Source: JBOFWL01 sp051653605
GTDB taxonomy: Bacteria; Spirochaetota; Brevinematia; Brevinematales; Brevinemataceae
NCBI GenBank assembly: GCA_051653605.1
Contig: JBOFWL010000145.1
Coordinates: forward strand, 186,001 to 250,000
Length of the DNA: 64,000 bases
Reading direction: 5' to 3'
Of this stretch, positions 1 to 9,468 are shown piece by piece. Every line of letters begins with the position of its first letter. The first letter of the stretch is position 1. A program made the position numbers and the translations under genes. Under the pieces are notes generated by a model. The model was given only the letters and a program-made list of their open reading frames with translations, was not told the origin of the DNA and made no database searches.

Positions 1-2
1 AC

Positions 3-692
3 GCTATCAAAGATGTTGCTGATCAACTTTTTCAAAAAGGCTCCATCGAACGTGGATACTTAGGGTTGGTTCCTCAATCGCTAGACTCGGTAACAAGACG
101 ATCCCTCAGATTAGATGAAAAAGAAGGCGTCTTGATTTCGTCCCTCGAACCTAAAGGCCCTGCTGAAAAAGCTGGTTTACGCCAAGGCGATATTATCACA
201 AAAGTAGATGGTGTCACCGTTTCTAGCCCTCCCGATCTCACATCTATTGTTGCCTCTAAAGCGCCTCGTTCGAGCGTAGAGTTAGAAGTTGTAAGAAATG
301 GAAATCGGCAAAAATTGATTATCACCCTAGGGGTGCGTCCCAATAATATTGTTCGCGGAAACAACCGCGACAGTGAGCCTCAACCTGGAGGGGGCAGCCC
401 CGGAGGAGCCAGCAGCGTTGTTACGTTTTTAGATGTAACTTTTGGCGAGCCAACTGCCGCCGAACTTCGTCGAAGCGGTGCTGAATCGGGCGTTATTGTT
501 CGTAATATAGCAACTTCAAGTAAGTTAGCTTTTGCTCTTAATAGAGGTGATATTGTTGCCGCAGTTAATAATCAACAAATTATTAACTTACAGGATATAA
601 AAAAATTTACAGATGAAAATGGGGGTACGCGAGCTTTTGCTTTCGCGGTCTACCGTAATGGGTTTCTCGTGTATCGAAGTGTTGAGTTTTGA
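3..692 (+). CDS. HtrA/DegP-family periplasmic serine protease, C-terminal part
   Basis: The left end of the gene lies outside the window, and the frame is open from base 3. The first visible codons give the typical link between an HtrA protease domain and its first PDZ domain (a VADQL...RGYLGL pattern). PDZ1 follows, with GVLISSLEPKGPAEKAGL and a GDIITKVDG core. After a Gly/Pro-rich linker, a second, weaker PDZ domain fills the last 70 or so residues. The family degrades or refolds misfolded envelope proteins, and the PDZ domains bind substrate C-termini. The catalytic His-Asp-Ser triad would lie upstream and cannot be checked here. An ATG or TTG inside this stretch should not be taken as the start. 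Confidence 0.9.
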   Translation, partial: AIKDVADQLFQKGSIERGYLGLVPQSLDSVTRRSLRLDEKEGVLISSLEPKGPAEKAGLRQGDIITKVDGVTVSSPPDLTSIVASKAPRSSVELEVVRNGNRQKLIITLGVRPNNIVRGNNRDSEPQPGGGSPGGASSVVTFLDVTFGEPTAAELRRSGAESGVIVRNIATSSKLAFALNRGDIVAAVNNQQIINLQDIKKFTDENGGTRAFAFAVYRNGFLVYRSVEF

Positions 693-723
693 TCACACCC
701 CTTTATTTGCCCCCTATTTAGAA

Positions 724-768
724 AACACCCTACACTTCTCTTTATGAGAAGTTAGGGTGTTTCATTTT
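724..768. terminator. Bidirectional intrinsic terminator
   Basis: A long stem (AACACCCTA...TAGGGTGTT, continuing into ACTTCTC/GAGAAGT with one bulged C and a TTTAT loop) sits between the convergent protease and chemoreceptor-like genes. It is flanked by T-rich sequence on the right and A-rich sequence on the left, so it can serve both strands. Confidence 0.8.
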
Positions 769-790
769 ATACCTTTTATATTAAGAAATC

Positions 791-2278
791 TTAAGAACGA
801 AAAACATGCGATGGAGGAGTATCTCCATAATTGAAAAAATAAAGCTTCTCAAAACTTTGAAGGATAGCCTCTCTGGTTTCTATTATTTCTTCAGATGGAG
901 AATGCTCTTGATCTCCCATGTGAGAATAATCAACCAGATGCAAGCACTTTGTTTCTAGTGTCTGCGCCATTTGTTGCACATAGGATGCCGATTTAAGGAT
1001 TTCTTCGATACTTTCCAGCGCTATTACCCACTCTTGCACTTCTTCGTTATAATTTTTCTTAGGAGTATCCTCTGTTGGCTCATCAAGAGGCGTCGTTTCG
1101 ATAATTTCTTTAATAGACGTATATGCTCGGCGGATAACGACATCTGCATCTTTAATTTCTTCTAAAATTGCTTCGCTAATTCGAGAACTTTTCTCTCCAA
1201 AATCTTTTACCTTATCCGATACCGATAAAAATGGGCGTCCATTTTCACCTGCCCGAGCAGCTTCTATAGATACATTCAGAGCTAAAATACCCGCTTGAAA
1301 TCCATTACTACCTACAGCTTTTGCCAGCGATGCCGTTCGTTCTGCACGTGTAAACAAACGCGCTAATAACTTTTGCATATAATTAAGTTTTTCTTTATGA
1401 TTGATTTTAGGATTGCTTGTAGCTTGAACGTTGTCGTGAATATTTGGATCTGGCTTGGTTTTATGAACCCGATCCGAAAGAATTGCTAGTTTTTGAGATA
1501 GCGAGCGACTAGCCTCAAAAAGATGATAGGCGTTTTCTTTCATTGCTTCAAAATCGAAGTTAGGAGTGGGTTCTTCCGGTTGAAAGAAAGAAAGCTCCTC
1601 GGATTCTTGACTTTGATTTTTAAGTTTGGCCCATAGGATACCCAAAACTTCTTCACTCTGCAAGCGGATACGGCGAATCGCCCCCATCGAACTCCACATA
1701 AGAATAAACAAGCCCAAAAACCATAAAATAGATAGAAAAACAAGCCCGCCTCTTTCTAACGAGTAATAGAGACTTTTTGACCAATAATTAATACCCATCA
1801 CTTGAAGCTCGGCTCGAGATGGTTGGCGAATAAAATTGTAAAGAGGCACTTCAAGGCTATCAGCTTGTTTACGGAAAGCAAGGTATGCATCGTTAAGTTG
1901 AGCCGGCGCTGGAGGACGAGCATTCGTAGGAATTGCCTGCAAAAGCGCATAAAGTGATTTTCCTGATTTTTCAAGATTTCGAAGTGTGATTTCCATATCT
2001 GGCATAATCGTAAGTAAACGATTACGACTCTCTAACCAGCCAGCAAAAAATGGAGGAAGTTTATCCAGCGTTCTTTGCGTGTCTCTATATAATACATAAG
2101 AAAGTGACATTTCTTTATCAATTTGGGATAGCGTGTAAAGCTGATCTTGAATCATTTGTATTTTTTGCTTTTCCTTACCATAGAAAACAAAAGCCGTTGC
2201 CAAAAGACCAAAACATAGCGTCCATATTATATAGGCTTTTAATAGGCTTCGATTGATTAGCGAGGCTAAGTGTTTCAT
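791..2278 (-). CDS. Divergent methyl-accepting chemotaxis-like membrane protein
   Basis: 495 residues. One membrane helix lies at about 14-33, a periplasmic helical stretch of about 140 residues follows, and a second helix lies at about 178-198. The cytoplasmic part ends in a region that clearly resembles the tip of a chemoreceptor signalling hairpin (ALNVSIEAARAGENGR, residues 333-348). The flanking helices match the family poorly: there is no obvious HAMP domain, and the region before the tip (230-300) is low-complexity and polar. It is therefore either a shortened or divergent chemoreceptor, or a protein that borrowed the fold. The start is supported by an AGGGAG site just upstream. It lies 66 bp downstream of batD on the same strand and may be co-transcribed. 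Confidence 0.65.
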   Translation of the reverse strand: MKHLASLINRSLLKAYIIWTLCFGLLATAFVFYGKEKQKIQMIQDQLYTLSQIDKEMSLSYVLYRDTQRTLDKLPPFFAGWLESRNRLLTIMPDMEITLRNLEKSGKSLYALLQAIPTNARPPAPAQLNDAYLAFRKQADSLEVPLYNFIRQPSRAELQVMGINYWSKSLYYSLERGGLVFLSILWFLGLFILMWSSMGAIRRIRLQSEEVLGILWAKLKNQSQESEELSFFQPEEPTPNFDFEAMKENAYHLFEASRSLSQKLAILSDRVHKTKPDPNIHDNVQATSNPKINHKEKLNYMQKLLARLFTRAERTASLAKAVGSNGFQAGILALNVSIEAARAGENGRPFLSVSDKVKDFGEKSSRISEAILEEIKDADVVIRRAYTSIKEIIETTPLDEPTEDTPKKNYNEEVQEWVIALESIEEILKSASYVQQMAQTLETKCLHLVDYSHMGDQEHSPSEEIIETREAILQSFEKLYFFNYGDTPPSHVFRS

Positions 2279-2344
2279 GGGTAACTCCCTAAAATAAGAA
2301 AATTCTATTTTAAGAAATTCGGAATTTTTATAGGAAACATTAGC

Positions 2345-4033
2345 TTATTTTTTCATCTGTGAAAGGAGTTTGTCTGCTTGCTCAAGGCAATTATTGAGAA
2401 ACTCTCGTGATGGCTCTTCTCCAAAGGCTGCTGAATTAAGATTTGAACAGAGATTTTGGTAGGGCTGACTTAAATGTTGAGGCAATACTTGCGCTACATC
2501 CTTAAAACTTGCACTAGGAGGTAAACTGTAAATATCTGCACCATAACGAGTTAAACTTTGAAGAAGTGATCGAGCTGCATCTCGGTAGCGAGATTCGGAA
2601 AGTGCCTGCATTGTTGATGACAGCCTTGTATCCAGCACCGATTTAGAGTAAGTACGCCGAGCAAAAAGCGTATCTGTTTGCAGTAGATGTTGTTTTTTAG
2701 CATAAATAATAGCAAAAATAAGAAAGCCTATTCCCAAAAGCCAACAGATAAGAAGTGATATTAATCCAAAGTAGTAGGGATAATCTCCATTAGGCACATC
2801 AAGAGGTTGAAATGTTGCTTGATGTTGGGAATCTGCAGCAGTACCGCCCGTACCTTCTAAGGAAATAGATTTTGATGTTACTTTTCGAGATTCTCCTTCG
2901 GGTGTTCGGTAGGAAAATTGAACCTCTCTCAAGGTATAATTTCCCGAAACTCGTGGGCTAATTCTGTACGTAAATGTTTTTGTCATTTCGACTTTATTAT
3001 TTTCTAAAACAGCTACTTTTACATCAAGTTGAGGCTGCGAAAAATACAAACCCTCGATATTTTGTGACGCAAATGGATCACTAAAGTAATCTACGTTGCC
3101 ATCTCCCACAAGCGTTAGCGTTAGCGTTGTATCATCTCCAACCTCAACCTTATTAGTACTCAGTTGAACTTTCATTTCGAGACGCCGCCCAATATAGCCA
3201 AGGCCACCCTCATTAGAACGAATCGATAGTTGTATAGGGGCGTTTCCTTGCACATAAATAGGAAATGCTGTATTCAAGCGAAAAACAGGAGGAGCAATAG
3301 ATGTTGTTTCTGATAGAGGGTAAATCACATAGCGGCGGATAAGTAAGCCCTCGAGTGTATCCCCATAATAATTATAAAACGCTCTCTCATCGGTAGGGGG
3401 GGGAACTTCGTAAAGTACGCCTCCATTAAGAGTTGGGCGACGGATGAGTTCGAGCATTTCAGGTCGGAATTGATCGAGAAATCGAGGGGTATCGGGAATG
3501 AAGTAGAGGTCGGCTATTACCGGCATATTTTGCATCGTTGAATCTGGAGAAAGCCGCCAATTAAGAAAAGCTTGCTGTGGAAGCATATCAAAAGCTGAAA
3601 AGGGATCGAAAAAGCCTTGGCGTCGACTACGCCCCGACGACCTATTAGCCAAACGAGCTTGCACTGTTATCTTTGCTGAAGGCCCAAAGCCTTCTTTATT
3701 ACGAGTTCGCACGGCAAACCCTGGAACAGTAAATGTACCTTCGGCAAGAGGGATTAATCGATAAGTGTATGTATAGAAACGTTTTGCAGTAACAGACCCA
3801 TTAATAATGGACATCTGGCTGGCCGTACCCTGACTGAGAAACTCGATTCGATAGGACGGCGAAGAACTGGCAACTGGGGGGGCTAGTAATTGTTCTTCGG
3901 AGGTAATTTCGATAAAAGCAACTTCATTGCTAGCAATCACAGAGGGATTGATTTCCATCACAATACCAGGCTCTGCAGCATGGATGAAGTTAATCATTGT
4001 TATAGAAAAGAAGAAAAGTAAATATTTTTTCAT
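2345..4033 (-). CDS. batD: BatD-like aerotolerance protein
   Basis: 562 residues from the ATG at 4033, chosen over an in-frame TTG at 4048 because GGGAG lies 8 bases before this ATG. A signal peptide (MKKYLLFFFSITMINFIHA) leads into a long beta-rich periplasmic region with Ig-like repeats. A membrane helix lies at about 420-445, followed by a 120-residue cytoplasmic helical tail. This is the layout of BatD ('oxygen tolerance') proteins. These normally work beside the von Willebrand-domain proteins BatA/BatB and a MoxR ATPase, none of which is next to it here. Family assignment is from architecture and general resemblance; function in this organism is inferred. Confidence 0.72.
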   Translation of the reverse strand: MKKYLLFFFSITMINFIHAAEPGIVMEINPSVIASNEVAFIEITSEEQLLAPPVASSSPSYRIEFLSQGTASQMSIINGSVTAKRFYTYTYRLIPLAEGTFTVPGFAVRTRNKEGFGPSAKITVQARLANRSSGRSRRQGFFDPFSAFDMLPQQAFLNWRLSPDSTMQNMPVIADLYFIPDTPRFLDQFRPEMLELIRRPTLNGGVLYEVPPPTDERAFYNYYGDTLEGLLIRRYVIYPLSETTSIAPPVFRLNTAFPIYVQGNAPIQLSIRSNEGGLGYIGRRLEMKVQLSTNKVEVGDDTTLTLTLVGDGNVDYFSDPFASQNIEGLYFSQPQLDVKVAVLENNKVEMTKTFTYRISPRVSGNYTLREVQFSYRTPEGESRKVTSKSISLEGTGGTAADSQHQATFQPLDVPNGDYPYYFGLISLLICWLLGIGFLIFAIIYAKKQHLLQTDTLFARRTYSKSVLDTRLSSTMQALSESRYRDAARSLLQSLTRYGADIYSLPPSASFKDVAQVLPQHLSQPYQNLCSNLNSAAFGEEPSREFLNNCLEQADKLLSQMKK

Positions 4034-4086
4034 GAAAAAATCTCCCAAGCGTTGGAACAGACTTAATACAGCATAGACTTACATAC

Positions 4087-4115
4087 AGTATAAGAAATAT
4101 TCTGTAATCATGCAA
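4087..4115 (-). promoter_or_regulatory. Promoter for batD
   Basis: On the minus strand, TTGCAT (4110-4115) is followed after exactly 17 bases by TATACT (4087-4092), about 55 bases upstream of the batD start. The divergent gene at 4180 has its own promoter in the same interval. Confidence 0.6.
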
Positions 4116-4121
4116 GCTTTC

Positions 4122-4150
4122 TTGCGTTTTCGATGGATTTTTTCTATACT
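4122..4150 (+). promoter_or_regulatory. Promoter for the beta-propeller lipoprotein gene
   Basis: TTGCGT (4122-4127), 17 bases, TATACT (4145-4150). The ATG follows 29 bases later, with a GTGAGG ribosome site in between. Confidence 0.6.
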
Positions 4151-4179
4151 GATATAGTAATTTTCTAAAGTGAGGCTAC

Positions 4180-6249
4180 ATGCGTCGATACATTAAATTT
4201 TTCTTATTGTTATTACTTACAAACTGTGTCTATCTTACTTTTGATGATACCAAAGCAGCTCCGCTAGTGATGGTTTCTCGCACCCCCACCCCCGCCTTTG
4301 AAGAAGTCCGAAGCTTTGTTCAATTTGGAGACCTTGTCTATGTAGCTGCCGGCTCTGGGGGGATTTTAGTCTATAAGATTGTGGGTGATCAAATGCAATC
4401 TGCTCCCAATTTATCTATAAGTAATATTTATGCAGATGGACTTGTAGCAACGTTTATCCGCACGGTTGAGGTTGTCGAGGCCGTTGGAAGTACCAACCTT
4501 ATTTTTGCTTTCGACACGGTTGAGGGAGGAGGCGTTGGTGCCGCCGAAATCACTCCTCTTTATACTAAGCCGCTGGGCGCGTTGACGTCTCTTCCTAATA
4601 TGAGAATACGTCGCACCGATACTAGATACGATCCCGAAGGGGGATTCACCATTATCGTCGCGAATGAGTTTTCAGGAGTGATGACGCTTAAATTATCTAT
4701 CATCTCTAATAACTTCTTCGACCAACAAAATTTAGCTTCTATTGCGGGATATGTTGCTCGCCAGGGTTTGGGTGGAGGGCCTTTACCTTTTGAACGCCTT
4801 CAGCCTCCAAGGTTGAGTAATGCTACTTCTTCTGTATCTAACTTTGATGGGCTGGTACAATTATTCCGAACCGATCCTAATCAGGCATTGTCTGTAGCCT
4901 CGAATTTACCATTTCTTACCGATAGGCAGCGTCTTCAAATTCAAGAATTAGCAAGCCAAACCGATGTATTGAATAATCCCGAGCTTATTAATCAAGCTGC
5001 TGGGTTGATTGATAGCCCTATGGGGTCTCAAGCTATCGATATCGCCCGCCAGTTTTTAGGCTCAAGCGTAGATAATGTCTTTCCTACTCCTCCTGCATCC
5101 ATTCTTTCGGAATTTCCTAGTAATGTTGCTCTTCGTGCTTCCAGCGACCCAGATATTATTCCTCCCCCATCAAATGTCGATATTACAGATGATGATAAGA
5201 CGCTATTAGTATCAAATATGCTTGCTCTTACCAACTTTGATGTGGATCTCGACGAGCTTAACACACCGAATTTCAACCCTTTCATTGTTAACAGGCCTAT
5301 CGCCGATGCTCGAAGCGCTATTGATAATACCGCTGCGGCTTTTGGATTTCAAGATACAAGTGATGATCAGGGTATATTAAAAGAAAGGCTACTTAGCCTA
5401 ACTACCACCGAACAAGATTCAGTTTTTAATGCCTTGTTTACTCAATCCGATTTGCTCCCCCGGCTAATACCCTTGCTAGAGACAGCAGGGTTTAATCCTC
5501 GTCAACTTTATGATATTTGGAAAGAGGGTCGAATCTCCGAAATTATTGACAAATTGGGAACGGGAATCCTTGCCGACCTCATCAAGCTACTGCCGCAAAC
5601 CCAAATTGAATCTCGAATTACCGTTCTCGCTACCAATACCAGCCTTCCCAGCGTACGGAATATGAGTAGCGATGGAAGAAGTCTCTACCTGGCTCTGGGA
5701 AAAGAAGGATTTGCCGTGGTCGATCGTGCCACCGGAGAATTAAGAGGAAAAATTGTTAAAGAGTTGTTCTCCGAAGTGGAAGCAGTAACCCCTTTTGATG
5801 CCTATGGTAAACGCTATATTGCTACAGCCGATAGACTTAATGGCCTTAGCATCTACGAAAGGCTTGGAAACGATGCCCCAGGGAAGCCAGTATCTCGCCT
5901 AAATCTTGTGGGAGAAGGAATTAGCCTCTATGCTCAAAACAATTTGTTATGGGTGGCTGATGGCTCTAACGGAGTTCTTGCCATCAATTTTATGAAAGAT
6001 CTCAGCCTCCGCGTTGAAGGAGAGTTTTTTGATAAAACAGGAATTGCGCGCTATATTGGAACAGCACGATCTCGTGAAGCTCTGGTTTCATACGGGGCTG
6101 ATGGATTTGTTCGGCTACGATTTACAAATATTGGTCTGGGGGAATCTACCACTACGAATAATGCCTCTGGGACAACTCTAGCTGAAAAAACACTCGAGTG
6201 GAATAATACTTCTCCCTTTTTTAGATTTTTACGTCGCATCTTTTTGTAA
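4180..6249 (+). CDS. Exported beta-propeller-like protein, probable lipoprotein
   Basis: 689 residues. The N-terminus is a signal peptide with a possible spirochaete-type lipobox (LLTNC, Cys16). Two separate stretches look like beta-propeller blades of the LVIVD type: residues about 45-65 (FGDLVYVAAGSGGILVYKI) and about 490-660 (SDGRSLYLALGKEGFAVVD, NNLLWVADGSNGVLAINF). Between them lies roughly 280 residues of mostly helical, Pro/Asn/Asp-rich sequence that I do not recognise. The propeller may therefore be split by a large insertion, or there may be two domains. Propellers of this type are usually protein-binding surfaces. No enzyme motif is seen. The exported gene at 6293 follows after 43 bases and is probably in the same transcript. 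Confidence 0.6.
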   Translation: MRRYIKFFLLLLLTNCVYLTFDDTKAAPLVMVSRTPTPAFEEVRSFVQFGDLVYVAAGSGGILVYKIVGDQMQSAPNLSISNIYADGLVATFIRTVEVVEAVGSTNLIFAFDTVEGGGVGAAEITPLYTKPLGALTSLPNMRIRRTDTRYDPEGGFTIIVANEFSGVMTLKLSIISNNFFDQQNLASIAGYVARQGLGGGPLPFERLQPPRLSNATSSVSNFDGLVQLFRTDPNQALSVASNLPFLTDRQRLQIQELASQTDVLNNPELINQAAGLIDSPMGSQAIDIARQFLGSSVDNVFPTPPASILSEFPSNVALRASSDPDIIPPPSNVDITDDDKTLLVSNMLALTNFDVDLDELNTPNFNPFIVNRPIADARSAIDNTAAAFGFQDTSDDQGILKERLLSLTTTEQDSVFNALFTQSDLLPRLIPLLETAGFNPRQLYDIWKEGRISEIIDKLGTGILADLIKLLPQTQIESRITVLATNTSLPSVRNMSSDGRSLYLALGKEGFAVVDRATGELRGKIVKELFSEVEAVTPFDAYGKRYIATADRLNGLSIYERLGNDAPGKPVSRLNLVGEGISLYAQNNLLWVADGSNGVLAINFMKDLSLRVEGEFFDKTGIARYIGTARSREALVSYGADGFVRLRFTNIGLGESTTTNNASGTTLAEKTLEWNNTSPFFRFLRRIFL

Positions 6250-6292
6250 ACTTTCTTCCTTAAATGGGCGATAAACACCTGAAGGATATTTT

Positions 6293-6913
6293 ATGTATAA
6301 ATTATTTATGATTATTTTACTAAGCAGCTCTAGTGTGTTTGCTCAAGAAAGCAATGCTGAACGCATTTTTAACGAGTTTAGAGCGCTTCATACAGGCGGT
6401 ATTACGTCGAAAGCATTTTCAGCTAAGCTTTCCCCAGAAAGCGCCCGCCGTCTCCTCAAAGATAAAATTTCTGGTACTAATTGGTTTGTTGAAGTAAAAT
6501 ATTCTTTATACACAGGAATCGAGCTAAAAGTGAAAGGCAGCGACCCCTTCTACACAGATACCCTCTCTCAGTATGAGTTGCACATCAATCAAATGCTCCT
6601 TCCTCTACTTGCAACCCGCGGTTATGAAAGATTTCGTAGCCAATTTGTATTTGCTCAAACAAAAACAGGGGGAATAAGTGTTGGACTTAAGAAAGGAGAC
6701 ACCTATGCAGAATATGTTTTTCATATGGGAGAAAATGGGTTAGTGCGTCGGCTCGATTATTATGAAGATAAATCGAGAAAATACGCTATTGGAATTCAAT
6801 GGAGTTCTGTCGAAGGAAGCCTAATTCCAAACTCAATTAAAGCTATTAGCTATGAAGGATCACGGATTTCTGGCGATTTTGACATAGTTGATGCTATTAT
6901 TACAGAAAAATAA
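6293..6913 (+). CDS. Small exported protein, possibly LolA-like
   Basis: 206 residues with a clear signal peptide (cleavage after SSSVFA) and no lipobox. The mature part alternates beta strands (WFVEVKYSLYTGIELKVKG, EYVFHMGENGLVRRLDYYED) in a way reminiscent of outer-membrane lipoprotein-carrier (LolA/LolB) folds, but no diagnostic motif is visible. It follows the propeller lipoprotein in the same orientation and ends 110 bp before rpsA, which has its own promoter. Treat as a hypothetical periplasmic protein. Confidence 0.5.
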   Translation: MYKLFMIILLSSSSVFAQESNAERIFNEFRALHTGGITSKAFSAKLSPESARRLLKDKISGTNWFVEVKYSLYTGIELKVKGSDPFYTDTLSQYELHINQMLLPLLATRGYERFRSQFVFAQTKTGGISVGLKKGDTYAEYVFHMGENGLVRRLDYYEDKSRKYAIGIQWSSVEGSLIPNSIKAISYEGSRISGDFDIVDAIITEK

Positions 6914-6933
6914 ATTAAAATGTTCAAAATATC

Positions 6934-6962
6934 TTGATATTTTCAGAAAAATCATTCATAAT
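6934..6962 (+). promoter_or_regulatory. Promoter for rpsA
   Basis: TTGATA (6934-6939), 17 bases, CATAAT (6957-6962), about 60 bases before the rpsA ATG. A second TATAAT at 6998-7003 has no good -35 element. Confidence 0.5.
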
Positions 6963-7023
6963 ACATCACTATACCGTGTAATGGTTTTACATTACAATAT
7001 AATTTTTGCGGGGTTACGTCATA

Positions 7024-8703
7024 ATGAGTTCGAACGATCTTTTTTTACAAGCAATGAGCAGCGAGCAGCAGCCTTCTTCTCAACAAGGAGGAGTTGTCAC
7101 CGCTACTGTTGTTAGCGGAAATACCGAAGGGTGGTTTCTATCCACAGGAGGTAAGAGCGACGTGTTCATGCCGTTATCTGAAACTGTTGGGGAGCTTGCT
7201 CCTGGCATGGAAGTTGAAATCGTAATCCTGCGAAGCAAAAATGGTGAGACATCAGGGTCTCAAAAACGCGCATCGTCCGAAAAGACACGCAGTGGTCTTC
7301 GTACAGCTATGGATGAACATACAGTTCTTCCTGCACTCATCGAAAAACTTGTTACAAACAAAGAAGGCGAAAATGCTGGATTTGAAGTATCTATCAATGG
7401 TGTTAAAGCTTTCTTGCCAATGTCTCAGATTCGCTCTTCAAAAGATGCGGGAGCTCTTGTTGGTAAGACATTTGACATTGTTGTCCTTGATATTAAGCCA
7501 GGCCGCATGGGTGATCGTATTGTTGTTTCCGAACGTAAAGCTCGCGAACGTTTTTCACGAGAGAATTTTGATTCATTCGTAGAAACACATAAAGTGGGGG
7601 ATGTTCTTAAAGCAACTGTCAGCAATGTAGAAGAAGCTTTTGCTATTCTCTCATCAGAAGACATGAGTTTGTTCATGCACGTGACAGAATTCGACTGGAA
7701 ATACATCAAAAATTTACGTGATGTCCTTAAAATTGGTGATCCTATGGATGTTTCTATCCAATCCATCGACCCTGTTAAACGCTCAGTAAAAGTATCTCGT
7801 AAAGCTTGCTTAGCCAATCCTATTGAGACTTTCCTTTCACAGCATAAAATTGGAGATGTTTTAAAAGTCTCTGTTGTTCGTTTTGCTCGAACATTAGTTG
7901 TTGTTGAAAGTCAAGAGGGAGCTGAATTAGTTCTTCCTTTAACTGAAATCAGCTGGACATCTCGCGTGTCCGATCCAAAACGTTTCTTCAATTTGGGAGA
8001 CCTTATTGAAGTATCTATTAAAGATATCGAAGAAGATCGTCGCCGAGTTAGTGTTTCTTTCCGAGATCGTATCGACAATCCTTGGTTTACAGCCGCTGAA
8101 AAATATTCTGTAGGCTCTACCCACGAAGGTATTCTTACTTCTATCACCGATTTTGGTATTTTCCTTACTTTCGACGATGGTATTCAAGGGCTTGTGCGTC
8201 GCGAAGATATCGACTGGTCTGACCCAGAAATTAATATTTCAGAACATTATCAAAAAGGGCAAAAAGTTGCAGCAACTGTATTAAATATTGAACCAGCTCG
8301 AGAACGAATCCGACTTGGAGTCAAGCAACTTCATAAAAATCCTTATCAAGATTTTGCTGATAAGCACCCTCAAGGAACTCTTATTTCTGCAAGAGTTGTT
8401 TCTTCAACAAAAGATGGCTTAGATGTTGATGCTGATGGAGTATATGCTTTCATTCACGTATCTCAAATTTCTTCCGAACACGTTGAAGATGCTCGAACCA
8501 CTCATAATGAGGGAGATATTGTTAATGCTGTTGTTCGCCGTATTAATGTTGCTGCTCAGCGTGTTGAATTAAGTATTCGAGAAGTAGAACGCGTTCAAGA
8601 AAAACGAGAAATCGAAAACTTTACACAACCATCTTCCTCTGGCCCAGCTACTTTAGGAGACTACTTTAACATTTCACTCCCCAATAGCAAGTCGAAGAAA
8701 TAA
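7024..8703 (+). CDS. rpsA: Ribosomal protein S1
   Basis: 559 residues from the ATG at 7024; the in-frame TTG at 7006 has no ribosome site and adds an atypical tail. Six S1 RNA-binding repeats can be counted, beginning near residues 20, 110, 190, 270, 365 and 450. The strongest is the fifth (STHEGILTSITDFGIFLTF...GLVRREDIDW). Six repeats is the usual number for bacterial S1, which helps load mRNA onto the 30S subunit. The protein ends in a short polar tail. A TPR membrane protein follows after 11 bases, so the two are likely co-transcribed. Confidence 0.88.
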   Translation: MSSNDLFLQAMSSEQQPSSQQGGVVTATVVSGNTEGWFLSTGGKSDVFMPLSETVGELAPGMEVEIVILRSKNGETSGSQKRASSEKTRSGLRTAMDEHTVLPALIEKLVTNKEGENAGFEVSINGVKAFLPMSQIRSSKDAGALVGKTFDIVVLDIKPGRMGDRIVVSERKARERFSRENFDSFVETHKVGDVLKATVSNVEEAFAILSSEDMSLFMHVTEFDWKYIKNLRDVLKIGDPMDVSIQSIDPVKRSVKVSRKACLANPIETFLSQHKIGDVLKVSVVRFARTLVVVESQEGAELVLPLTEISWTSRVSDPKRFFNLGDLIEVSIKDIEEDRRRVSVSFRDRIDNPWFTAAEKYSVGSTHEGILTSITDFGIFLTFDDGIQGLVRREDIDWSDPEINISEHYQKGQKVAATVLNIEPARERIRLGVKQLHKNPYQDFADKHPQGTLISARVVSSTKDGLDVDADGVYAFIHVSQISSEHVEDARTTHNEGDIVNAVVRRINVAAQRVELSIREVERVQEKREIENFTQPSSSGPATLGDYFNISLPNSKSKK

Positions 8704-8714
8704 TAGGGGTTCAA

Positions 8715-9449
8715 ATGAGTGTGGATATAAATAGTATTTTAGATACTCTAATTAAAAAGCGTCGTATTGTGATGATAGTTCTCGGTGGGCTTATTGTTTT
8801 AGCCTCCATAGTAGGATATATCTATCAAAATAAGCAAAATCGCCAAAAAGAGGCTGCTTCCATATACGATCGAACATGGGAAAATATTTATACCGTAATT
8901 GCCGAAGCTCAAAACCCTAACTCTACCCCCGATCGTATCCAAAATGTGGCAAATCTTTATATTGAAAATATCAGCAATCTAGATACGCTCATTTTTGATT
9001 ACCCTGAAACAATTTCTGGGGCTCGTGCTGCATTACTTGTAGTACGTGTTGCTGAAGAGCCAGCCCTAGCACCTTTTCTTGGATCAAATACTATAGAATC
9101 TGCGGCAACAGAAGCACTAGATAAGGTTAAAAAGTATCATCCTAATTTTTGGTCTTCTGCAATTGCCATCGCTCAGGCTATCCGCCTTGAAAAAACTGGA
9201 CAATTCGCAGAAGCTAATAGTTTTTATGAAGAAGCACTTGCTTCCGATAAGAAAAAATTTCTTTCTGACTTTATTCTAATTTCTCTAGCACGAAATAAAG
9301 AAATTATTCAAGACAGCGAAGGAGCTTTAAAAGATTATCAGAGTATAGTTGATAACTATCCTGATTCTTCATGGAATAACTTTGCCCTTGGTAAAATCTT
9401 TTTATTATCTCAAGCAGGATCGTCTTCTGCTGAAGCAACTAATCCATAA
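8715..9449 (+). CDS. Membrane-anchored TPR-like protein
   Basis: 244 residues. A short cytoplasmic N-terminus and one membrane helix (about 18-36, IVMIVLGGLIVLASIVGYIY) are followed by helical hairpins that read as tetratricopeptide-like repeats. The last two are the clearest (FAEANSFYEEALAS, EGALKDYQSIVDNYPDS). The arrangement resembles the YfgM type of inner-membrane TPR protein, which interacts with envelope chaperones. No specific partner can be named here. It sits 11 bp behind rpsA and ahead of a terminator at 9469. Confidence 0.6.
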   Translation: MSVDINSILDTLIKKRRIVMIVLGGLIVLASIVGYIYQNKQNRQKEAASIYDRTWENIYTVIAEAQNPNSTPDRIQNVANLYIENISNLDTLIFDYPETISGARAALLVVRVAEEPALAPFLGSNTIESAATEALDKVKKYHPNFWSSAIAIAQAIRLEKTGQFAEANSFYEEALASDKKKFLSDFILISLARNKEIIQDSEGALKDYQSIVDNYPDSSWNNFALGKIFLLSQAGSSSAEATNP

Positions 9450-9468
9450 CAATGTTTTATTTAAGATT

